Positions 1 to 6,136 of a DNA stretch of 64,000 bases are shown piece by piece. Below the pieces are notes generated by a model. That model was not told the DNA's origin and searched no databases. It saw nothing but the letters and a program-made list of their open reading frames with translations. Source of the DNA: UBA1926 sp036732005 (lineage in GTDB: Bacteria; Planctomycetota; Phycisphaerae; Phycisphaerales; UBA1924). Made by a program: the position numbers and the translations under genes. Position 1 is the first letter of the stretch. The number at the start of each line of letters is the position of its first letter. The DNA lies in NCBI GenBank assembly GCA_036732005.1, contig DAINDF010000011.1, positions 62,001 to 126,000 of the forward strand. The letters run 5' to 3'.

Positions 1-406
1 GGCCCGCGACCGTCCCCGGCACCGCCACGGCCCGCCCCCCGAACCGCGAGGCCTCCCCGTCGCCCCAGGCCCGGAACGACCCAGGCCCGATCCCCTCGGG
101 GCAGACTTCGCGGTAATTCAGGGCGGTGTCCACAGCCCCGTGGACCGGGTGGTCTTCGAGGTGGATCAGCATGAAGCCACCGCCCCCGATGCCGCACGCG
201 TCGGGGCGGACCACCGAGAGCGCCAGGCTCGCCGCCACTGCGGCGTCCACCGCGTTCCCGCCCCGGCGCAGCACATGCGCCCCCGCCTCCGACGCGAGCG
301 GATGGTCGGCCGCGACCACCCCGCCCTCCCGCGCCGGGACCGCGCACGCCCCGAGCGTGAGAGCGAGCATGAACCAAGTGGCAGCGAGGATGGTTTGGGG
401 ATTCAC
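1..406 (-). CDS. ggt: Gamma-glutamyltransferase, N-terminal part (cut by window edge)
   Basis: Reading leftward from a GTG at 406, 135 codons stay open to the window edge. The protein begins with a short hydrophobic signal ending in LTLGAC, which could be a lipobox. It continues with ADHPLASEAG, LRRGGNAVDAAVAASL and CGIGGGGFM, the conserved N-terminal signature of gamma-glutamyltranspeptidases, which cleave glutathione and other gamma-glutamyl compounds in the periplasm. The autocatalytic Thr that forms the small subunit would lie beyond the edge, so activity cannot be judged. The GTG start is preceded by GGAG at good spacing. The gene begins only 20 bp after the end of tRNA-Leu on the same strand, so the two may share a transcript. 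Confidence 0.85.
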   Translation of the reverse strand, partial: MNPQTILAATWFMLALTLGACAVPAREGGVVAADHPLASEAGAHVLRRGGNAVDAAVAASLALSVVRPDACGIGGGGFMLIHLEDHPVHGAVDTALNYREVCPEGIGPGSFRAWGDGEASRFGGRAVAVPGTVAG

Positions 407-426
407 CGGGACTCCGTGTCAGGCAA

Positions 427-510
427 TGGGCCCGGGGGGACTCGAACCCCCACTCCCCGAGGGGAAGCGGATTTTAAATCCGCCGCGTCTGCCGATTCCG
501 CCACGGGCCC
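427..510 (-). tRNA. tRNA-Leu (anticodon UAA)
   Basis: The minus strand folds as an 84-nt type II tRNA. The acceptor arms GGGCCCG and CGGGCCC pair perfectly, followed by discriminator A. The anticodon stem is GCGGA/TCCGC around the loop TTTAAAA, giving anticodon TAA. A long variable arm (CTTCCCCTCGGGGAG) and a T arm with GGTTCGAGTCC complete it. The long variable arm and TAA anticodon identify tRNA-Leu. The CCA end is not encoded. Confidence 0.95.
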
Positions 511-995
511 GTCCGGGCGAGTGTACCGCTCCGCTCTCCGCATTCGCCCTGCTCTCTCGGCGAGCACGGATCGCCCGCACTCATCTCCCGCATGATCACG
601 CCGACGCACCCCCCAAGGGCCCTCATCACCGCTCGAGGGGGTGCGCTCCTCCGGCTCATCCTCTGGTCGAAGACGGGGTCGGCATCCTCCCCCGCGGCCT
701 CGTGCCGGTTCCGGGCCGCAATACACCTCGCGCCTCGCAGCAGATATCTCGGCGATGCGGCACATTTGAGACGCGCCCCGGCAAACAAAGGCACGCGGAG
801 ACAACGAACCCAGCGGGGTCTCCGAGATGTTCTTGTTATGTTTGCATATTCTGGCCACACACCGCCGCTATGGGTTGCGTTGCGATTACCTGTATCTTGA
901 AGGCTGGTGGGTGCTCCTGAATCAAAATCGCGCCCCAAGCACTTTCTTGGCCCGCGAACCTGTCGGTGTCCTCGGTTGCAAAGGCGGTCATCATC
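511..995. other. Intergenic region, no gene seen
   Basis: These 485 bases lie between the 5' end of tRNA-Leu and the start of the secreted dockerin protein. Open frames here have no recognisable protein character. The right half (about 790-950) is less GC-rich than its surroundings and probably holds the promoter for the gene at 996, but no convincing -35/-10 pair could be chosen. Confidence 0.5.
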
Positions 996-2309
996 ATGAG
1001 TCGCTTCTCGATCTTCGGCGTCATTGGCCTTGCCCAGCTCGCGTTCGCCCAAGCCCCCTGCGGGCCCTGGGGAATCGTCCCGACGGCCGACCGCGGCACG
1101 GTCAGCAACCTGCTTCACGATGTCGAGTTCATTAGCCCTCAGAGCGGCCTCGCCGTCGGCAACTGGAACAGCGGCGTCGGCGTTTCCCCGCTCGTGCAGC
1201 AATGGGATGGCGACGCCTGGTCGGAACTCACACTCCCCCCGACAGGCATGCTCGGCACGCTGCCGAAGGTCGAAGGTGTAGGTCAGGCCGGCTCGGGCTA
1301 TTGGGTCGTCGGATCGGTCTACTCCGGTTACCCCACCGAGAACCTGCCGCTGATCATGCGGCGGCAGGGAAGCGAATGGACGCTCGCCGAGACTCCCGTT
1401 CTGCGCCCGCAGAACACCTACCCCTTTGGCCCGCGCGGCGGCCTTGCCGCCGATGTCGTGGGTGTGTCGGAGGACGATGTCTGGATCGTCGGGAGCGCCG
1501 CCGGGTACGGTGACGCGAGCTCCACCAGCGTGCCCATGGCGCTGCATTTCGACGGTTCGAACTGGGCGGACATCGATGTCCCCTTGGCCGGAAATCGGTC
1601 ACATCGCCTTGAGAAGGTGGCCGCGAGCGACACCGACAATGTCTGGGCCGTCGGATACTGGCGGAGCATCGCACAGAACTACCAGGCCCTTGTCGTGCGG
1701 TGGGACGGGACGAGCTGGGCTCATGTCGCAAACCCAGGCGAAGGCCCGGCCGGCGGAGACGCCACATGCGTTGCCGTTCTCGCGCCCGACGATGTGTGGG
1801 TTTCCGGCAGTTTCAACGGCGGGGCCGATCATCTGATTCACTGGACCGGCTCCTCGTGGGAAGTTGTAAACGCCGGGCTCCCCGGTCCATTCGCGGCCAT
1901 GGTCGCGATCGGGCCCGATGACATCTGGGGAAGTTGCGCGATCAACGCCACCTACTACCACTACGACGGCCAGGTGTGGTCGCCCGTGCCCGGGACTCCG
2001 ATCCCCGGCTCGTCGTATGTCCTCCGCGGTTGGGGTCTTGCCGCGGTCGGCGCCTGCGATGTGTGGTCGGTCGGCGGCTGGTCCGACGGCGCGGTCCAGC
2101 GCACCTTCAGCGAGCACCTCGGTGAGGGCGACTGCGCCGCGGACCTGAACGCCGACGGCGTGCTCGATCTGGGCGACATCATGACTTTCGTCGATGCATT
2201 CACGCAGCATCTCGAGCAGGCCGACATGAACCGCGACGGCGTGTTCGATCTGGCGGATGTCGGAGCATTCCTGGCCGCGTTCAACGCAGGCTGCCAGACT
2301 CCGAGGTAG
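996..2309 (+). CDS. Secreted propeller-like protein with C-terminal dockerin-type tail
   Basis: This is a 437-residue protein of unknown function. A signal peptide covers about residues 1-20 (cleavage after AFAQA). The middle carries repeated blades with variants of DVWAVG (DDVWIVGSA, DNVWAVGYW, DDVWVSGSF, DVWSVGGW) spaced roughly 50-60 residues, typical of a beta-propeller. From about residue 380 there are two calcium-loop repeats (DLNADGVLDLGDI and DMNRDGVFDLADV) and a Cys near the end. This is the dockerin-like anchor seen on many Phycisphaerales exported proteins. I start at the ATG at 996, not the in-frame GTG at 966, because it puts the hydrophobic signal at the N-terminus. It probably acts outside the inner membrane; ligand or partner is unknown. 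Confidence 0.75.
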   Translation: MSRFSIFGVIGLAQLAFAQAPCGPWGIVPTADRGTVSNLLHDVEFISPQSGLAVGNWNSGVGVSPLVQQWDGDAWSELTLPPTGMLGTLPKVEGVGQAGSGYWVVGSVYSGYPTENLPLIMRRQGSEWTLAETPVLRPQNTYPFGPRGGLAADVVGVSEDDVWIVGSAAGYGDASSTSVPMALHFDGSNWADIDVPLAGNRSHRLEKVAASDTDNVWAVGYWRSIAQNYQALVVRWDGTSWAHVANPGEGPAGGDATCVAVLAPDDVWVSGSFNGGADHLIHWTGSSWEVVNAGLPGPFAAMVAIGPDDIWGSCAINATYYHYDGQVWSPVPGTPIPGSSYVLRGWGLAAVGACDVWSVGGWSDGAVQRTFSEHLGEGDCAADLNADGVLDLGDIMTFVDAFTQHLEQADMNRDGVFDLADVGAFLAAFNAGCQTPR

Positions 2310-2695
2310 CCGGACACCCGTTTGTCGCGCTCGATCGCGAAAAGGAACTTGAGCAGACGGTGGGCTGCCACCACCGGGGAGAACACCCATGTATCTCCCG
2401 ATCCGACCCGGGTTTGGCGTGCCGCGATGCTGAACGCCTGCGATTGGACCCCGGCCAAGGCTCAGGCCGACCCGATGAATCACCGCACGGAGCAGAAAAT
2501 ACGAAATAATACCGAACGAAAACTCGCCCCCGCCTCCGCCCCGGCGCTTGAATTCCGGGGTCGAGTGGTCAAGAGTTTGGGCCCGGCCTGTGCGGCCGGG
2601 TCGTGGGCGTGCCGCCTCGGGAGGGCGACCGCCTTCGGTCACGGACTTTCGCGAGCCATGCCGGGTCTCCCCGGCGCTCGGAGCAGGAGCCGCCT
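2310..2695 (+). promoter_or_regulatory. Leader region upstream of rpsP with two small hairpins
   Basis: No gene is seen in this 386-base stretch. Two compact hairpins lie just ahead of rpsP: CCCGGCC/GGCCGGG at 2582-2600 with a 5-nt loop, and GACCG/CGGTC at 2627-2640 with loop CCTT. A weak promoter candidate is TTGAAT followed 17 bases later by AAGAGT. The hairpins could belong to an rpsP leader, but no known ribosomal-protein leader fold was recognised. Confidence 0.3.
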
Positions 2696-3298
2696 GTGGT
2701 TCGGATTCGCATGCAGCGTCTCGGTCGGACTCACCGCCCCTTCTACCGCATCAGCGCGATCGACATCCGGACGCGCCGGAACGGGAAGGTCATCGAGAAC
2801 CTCGGGTGGTACAACCCGATGGCGCCCGAGGGCGAGGCCCAGATCAGCCTGAAGGAGGACCGCATCCGCGAGTGGCTCGCCAAGGGCGCCCAGCCCAGCG
2901 AGACCGTCCTCGATATGCTGGGTCGGCACAACCTGCTCAGCGACAAGATGAAGGCCCAGTGGGAGGCCGAGCGCGAGATGTCCCGCCTGCGTGTCGCGTG
3001 CAAGCAGGAGGTCGCCAAGGCCGAGGCCGCGGTCAAGACGCTCGAGGAGATGGTCAAGGCGAAGACCGCCGAGGCCGCGAGCCTCGACGCCGCCAAGGCC
3101 GCGCTCGAGTCGTGCAAGAAGAGCGTCTCCGGGGGCCGGGTCGCGAAGGCCCAGGAGTTCGCCGCCCAGGCCGAGGCCGTCGTGAACGAAGCGAAGCACG
3201 CCGACGAGTCGGCCAAGGCCAAGGCGGCGGCGGAAGCCAAGGCCAAGGCGGACGCCGAGGCGGCGGCAAAGGCGTCGGAGGAGAGCGCGGGGGGGTGA
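2696..3298 (+). CDS. rpsP: 30S ribosomal protein S16 with long C-terminal extension
   Basis: The start is GTG at 2696, with AGGAG about 6 bases upstream. The N-terminal part, VVRIRMQRLGRTHRPFYRI, is the S16 signature, and LGWYNPMAPEG and RIREWLAKGAQPSETV match the core of the 80-90-residue family. The protein runs to 200 residues. About 110 extra residues form an Ala/Lys/Glu-rich, probably coiled-coil tail ending in repeated AKA/AEA segments. S16 binds 16S rRNA in the body of the small subunit and helps assembly. In many bacteria the order is rpsP-rimM-trmD-rplS; here a terminator follows rpsP and rimM is absent between it and trmD. The tail's role is unknown. An earlier in-frame ATG at 2603 would add 31 residues with no family resemblance. 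Confidence 0.93.
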   Translation: MVRIRMQRLGRTHRPFYRISAIDIRTRRNGKVIENLGWYNPMAPEGEAQISLKEDRIREWLAKGAQPSETVLDMLGRHNLLSDKMKAQWEAEREMSRLRVACKQEVAKAEAAVKTLEEMVKAKTAEAASLDAAKAALESCKKSVSGGRVAKAQEFAAQAEAVVNEAKHADESAKAKAAAEAKAKADAEAAAKASEESAGG

Positions 3299-3332
3299 GA
3301 GCCCGTTCGCGCGGTGGGTAGGAGCAAGACCG

Positions 3333-3360
3333 CCCCGGGGTGCAAGCCCCGGGGTTTTTT
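3333..3360 (+). terminator. Intrinsic terminator after rpsP
   Basis: CCCCGGGG pairs with CCCCGGGG (3333-3340 and 3347-3354) around the 6-nt loop TGCAAG and is followed directly by six T. This perfect GC hairpin plus T-run lies 35 bases after the rpsP stop, so trmD is probably transcribed separately. Confidence 0.88.
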
Positions 3361-3406
3361 CTGCGCCCGCCGAGCCGAGGCCCCGGGGGTCATCGCGGGG
3401 CTCTCG

Positions 3407-3412
3407 TAAGAT
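3407..3412 (+). promoter_or_regulatory. -10 box TAAGAT for leaderless trmD
   Basis: TAAGAT ends 7 bases before the ATG at 3420, placing the transcript start at or next to the start codon. No Shine-Dalgarno sequence is present. This supports the ATG at 3420 over the one at 3411, which overlaps the box. No clear -35 was found. Confidence 0.5.
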
Positions 3413-3419
3413 GCTCCCG

Positions 3420-4199
3420 ATGCGCGTCGATGTCCTCACGACCTTCCCCGACCTGTTCCGGGCCGAGCCGCCCGGGCTCCTCGGCGTGAGCATCCCGAGG
3501 CGCGCCATCGACGCCGGGGCGCTCGAGGTCGTCCCCACCAACATCCGCGACCACGCCGACAACAAGCACGACAAGACCGACGACCGCCCCTTCGGCGGCG
3601 GGCCGGGCATGGTCATGATGTGCCAGCCGATCTGGGACGCCGTAGCCCACGCCGAGTCGCTCGACCCCAGGCCCGCGACCCTCGTGCTGCTCACGCCCCA
3701 AGGCGTGCCGCTCCGCCAGCCCCTCGTCGAGCAACTCGTCGCCCGGCCCAGGCTCCTGCTCCTCTGCGGGCACTACGAGGGCATCGACGAGCGCGTCATC
3801 GCCAGGCTCGCCCCGCTCGAGATCTCGATCGGCGACTACATCCTCAGCGGCGGAGAGATCGCCGCGCTCGTCCTGCTCGACGCGATCGCCCGGTTGCTGC
3901 CGGGCGTCCTCGGGCACGCCGATTCCGCCGGGCAGGACTCGTTCGCCGGCGTGCCGACCACTAACCCCGACGGCGGCCCGATCGATCCCAGGAAACTGGC
4001 CAAGTGGCGGGCCGAACTCGCCGTGCCCGAGCACGCGATGCTCCTCGACTGCCCCCACTACACCAGGCCCAGGGAGTGGGAGGGCATGGTTGTGCCCGAC
4101 GCCCTGATCAGCGGCGATCACGACGCCGTCGCCCGCTGGCGCCTCGAACAGATGGTCGAACGAACAAGGGCCCGCCGACCCGACCTGCTCGGCGAGTAA
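3420..4199 (+). CDS. trmD: tRNA (guanine-N1-)-methyltransferase TrmD
   Basis: TrmD methylates G37 of tRNAs that read codons starting with C (also some Leu and Pro tRNAs), using S-adenosylmethionine; this prevents frameshifting. The 259-residue protein shows MRVDVLTTFPDLF at the start, DDRPFGGGPGMVM, the knot segments LLCGHYEGIDERV and SIGDYILSGGE, and then QDSF and LLDCPHYTRP. Between these last two there is an insert of about 25-30 residues (around TTNPDGGPIDPRKLAKW) that the E. coli enzyme lacks. The C-terminus stops soon after the RRPDLL motif, shorter than E. coli TrmD. The start follows a TAAGAT box without a ribosome-binding site. It is separated from rpsP by a terminator. Confidence 0.95.
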   Translation: MRVDVLTTFPDLFRAEPPGLLGVSIPRRAIDAGALEVVPTNIRDHADNKHDKTDDRPFGGGPGMVMMCQPIWDAVAHAESLDPRPATLVLLTPQGVPLRQPLVEQLVARPRLLLLCGHYEGIDERVIARLAPLEISIGDYILSGGEIAALVLLDAIARLLPGVLGHADSAGQDSFAGVPTTNPDGGPIDPRKLAKWRAELAVPEHAMLLDCPHYTRPREWEGMVVPDALISGDHDAVARWRLEQMVERTRARRPDLLGE

Positions 4200-4232
4200 C
4201 GCCCGGTTCTCGTCCCGCCACGCGCCGGGTGC

Positions 4233-4313
4233 CCAACTCCCGGTGCCGTGGCTCGTCCCGCAGGGCGAACCACGAACGGACGGCGATGGAACTCGTGAAA
4301 CCGCCTTCGCCCT
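4233..4313 (+). repeat. Hairpin repeat, copy A
   Basis: This 81-bp unit matches copy C (55201-55282) on the opposite strand almost end to end. It contains the arms GTGGCTCG and CGAACCAC (4248-4255 and 4266-4273, one mismatch) around TCCCGCAGGG, then CACGAACGGACGGC, and ends with CCGCCTTCGCCCT. Together with the next bases (4301-4328) the end forms a second hairpin, CCGCCTTCG/CGAAGGCGG. Confidence 0.75.
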
Positions 4314-4345
4314 TCGGGCCGAAGGCGGGCACCGTGAGAAGCTCC

Positions 4346-4409
4346 CCAACTCCCGGTGCCCAGTCCCCGGTGCCGTGGTTCGTCCCGCAGGGCGAACCAC
4401 GAACGGACG
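4346..4409 (+). repeat. Hairpin repeat, copy B (short)
   Basis: The segment CCAACTCCCGGTGCC at 4346-4360 repeats the start of copy A, followed by a second start at 4365. The core is a perfect 8-bp inverted repeat, GTGGTTCG at 4375-4382 and CGAACCAC at 4393-4400, with loop TCCCGCAGGG in which CCC and GGG can extend the stem. It then reads GAACGGACG as in copy A and loses similarity. It lies in the gap after trmD, ahead of the convergent DUF4230 gene. Confidence 0.75.
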
Positions 4410-4466
4410 AGCGCGAACAACTTCGCCGGTGATGTCGTGCAACCCACGCCCGGGGCCGCGACGCCC

Positions 4467-5168
4467 CTACGCCGTCGCCGGCATCTTCGGCTCGCGGATC
4501 GCCTTCGAGGGCGACAGCGCCGGCTCATCGGTCTGCAGCGGGCCCACCTGCCCCTGCGACGCGGGCCAGACAAAGTCCACCTTCGCCCCCGTCAGCCCCA
4601 GCAGCGCCCGCATGTGCCGCTCGATCGAGTCGATCGCCTGCGATTGATACCGCTCATCCGCCCGGTCGAACAACTCCGACGCCTGGCGCTGGGCTTCATC
4701 CATCAGCGCGCCCTGCCGCTCCGCCGTCATCGGGATCACATCGAGAAGCCCGAGCACCTTGCCCTGCTGGATGTCGTAGGGCTTGACCTCCAGCAACCGG
4801 AGCGACCCCTGCACCGGCGGCATCCGCACGCGGAAATGCCCGATGCCGAGGCCTTCGATATCCGAGGGCCGGATCGCCGCAAGGTCCACGAAGTACTGCT
4901 TCTCGAACTGGAAGATCATCGCCAGCCGAGCCTGGCTCAACACCAGCGGCGGCAGCCACGACCACCCCTTCTTCGCCGTCGCGATCTCCTTCGCGTGCAC
5001 CTCGAGGCCGATCAGTTTCCCCACCGACCGGACCTGCTCAGCGATCGCCGTGATCTCCCGGCGAGCCGGGGCCGCGTGCCCCAGGAAATGAACCGCGATG
5101 AGCGTCCCCGCCGCCCCGACGAGCAGCGCGACCAGCACAAGTCCAAGGATGGTGACGAGATCTCCCAT
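4467..5168 (-). CDS. DUF4230 domain protein, membrane-anchored
   Basis: A 233-residue protein with one N-terminal membrane segment (VTILGLVLVALLVGAAGTL) followed by a soluble domain on the far side of the membrane. The stretch KLIGLEVHAKEIATAKKGW and the later VDLAAIRPSDIEGLGIGHF resemble DUF4230, a family of membrane-anchored proteins of unknown function. The start is taken as ATG at 5168 because a TACTGT box ends 5 bases upstream and there is no Shine-Dalgarno sequence; an in-frame TTG lies two codons earlier. It is convergent with trmD across the hairpin repeats and 58 bp from the next gene on the same strand. Family assignment is from sequence character only. Confidence 0.7.
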   Translation of the reverse strand: MGDLVTILGLVLVALLVGAAGTLIAVHFLGHAAPARREITAIAEQVRSVGKLIGLEVHAKEIATAKKGWSWLPPLVLSQARLAMIFQFEKQYFVDLAAIRPSDIEGLGIGHFRVRMPPVQGSLRLLEVKPYDIQQGKVLGLLDVIPMTAERQGALMDEAQRQASELFDRADERYQSQAIDSIERHMRALLGLTGAKVDFVWPASQGQVGPLQTDEPALSPSKAIREPKMPATA

Positions 5169-5173
5169 ACCCA

Positions 5174-5179
5174 ACAGTA
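5174..5179 (-). promoter_or_regulatory. -10 box TACTGT for leaderless DUF4230 gene
   Basis: TACTGT on the minus strand is separated by 5 bases from the ATG at 5168. No ribosome-binding site intervenes. It belongs to the TANNNT class seen repeatedly in this window. Confidence 0.4.
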
Positions 5180-5226
5180 CATTGGGATTCGCGCCGCAGT
5201 TCTTCCGGATACCCCCGGAGAATCAC

Positions 5227-5862
5227 CTATTTGGGTGATGCCGGATCATCCGCCACAAGCTCAAACGCCCGGATGACCAGGTGCCCGCCGATCGAGCCCA
5301 GCACGCCGATCACGCTCCCCCCGACCAGAAGCAGGCCGAGCGCCAGGACGCGGCCGCCGTCCTCATGCGGGATGGTCCGCCACACAAGAAACCCGCCGAC
5401 AAGCAGCGCCAAGGCCGGGACCAGGAAGGCGATTCCCTTAGCCAGTTCCCGCCAGGACGCCCGCCGCCGGTTCAGAACGCCGATCGCTCCGAGGCCCACG
5501 ACCGTTGCGGCGCACGCCGCCATGAGGCCCGCCCAGGGCAGCACCAGGCGGGCCAGACCCGGGTTCGCCCCGAGATTGGGCCGCAGATCGATGGTGCTGA
5601 AGCCGGCGCACATCAGCAGCGCCCCGCCCACGCACAGCGTCGCCATGCCGAGTGAATCCCGGAACTTCCCGAGCCCACACAGAACGCCGATCAAGCTCGC
5701 CAGGGCGGCGATGACGCCGAATCCGGCGGTCGCCCACAGCACCGTCTCGGTGCCCGCGAGGGCGACCCCGAAACTCCCGACGGACCCGACCAGGGCCACG
5801 GCCGAGGCGATCAGGATCCCAAACTGGAGAATGGTTGGATTTTGAGTGGATTCTGTGGTCAT
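5227..5862 (-). CDS. Integral membrane protein of unknown function
   Basis: The 211-residue protein begins MTTESTQNPTILQFG with GGAAGGG upstream. It has about six hydrophobic segments (for example LIASAVALVGSVGSFGVAL, VLWATAGFGVIAALASLIG, LVLPWAGLMAACAATVVG) and a short basic loop LNRRRASWREL. No family was recognised. It lies upstream of the DUF4230 gene on the same strand and is divergent from fliD. The 274 bases between it and fliD are rich in GC inverted repeats and probably hold the fliD promoter. Confidence 0.65.
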   Translation of the reverse strand: MTTESTQNPTILQFGILIASAVALVGSVGSFGVALAGTETVLWATAGFGVIAALASLIGVLCGLGKFRDSLGMATLCVGGALLMCAGFSTIDLRPNLGANPGLARLVLPWAGLMAACAATVVGLGAIGVLNRRRASWRELAKGIAFLVPALALLVGGFLVWRTIPHEDGGRVLALGLLLVGGSVIGVLGSIGGHLVIRAFELVADDPASPK

Positions 5863-6136
5863 ACACCCTTCCCGGCGTTTGTACAGTAGGAGCATCGCCC
5901 GGGTTCGCCATCGGGATGAGCCGGCCGTGCGGTTCTTCTCGGAATGATCGGACCAATCCGGGGCAGGACCCCCGTTCCCGGCGGTGCGCCGCCCGGGGCG
6001 ACGCCCGGCGGGGCCCCCTTTCGGGCAACCGGGCAGGCTGTTTTCAGCCCGGGGGGCGCTCAAGCCGATTTCTTCTCTGGAGTTCCGCGCGGTTCCCGCG
6101 CGGGCCCCACGCCAGACCCCGGACACGGAGGCGCAC

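Noticed and set aside
2603..2695. An earlier in-frame start for S16 giving 31 more residues
   Set aside because: The added part has no S16 similarity, while GTG 2696 has AGGAG at proper spacing and begins with the family N-terminus.
6064..6071. GCCGATTT upstream of fliD as a sigma-28 -10 element
   Set aside because: It resembles GCCGATAA, but no TAAA lies at the expected 15-16-base distance upstream. I did not annotate a sigma-28 promoter.
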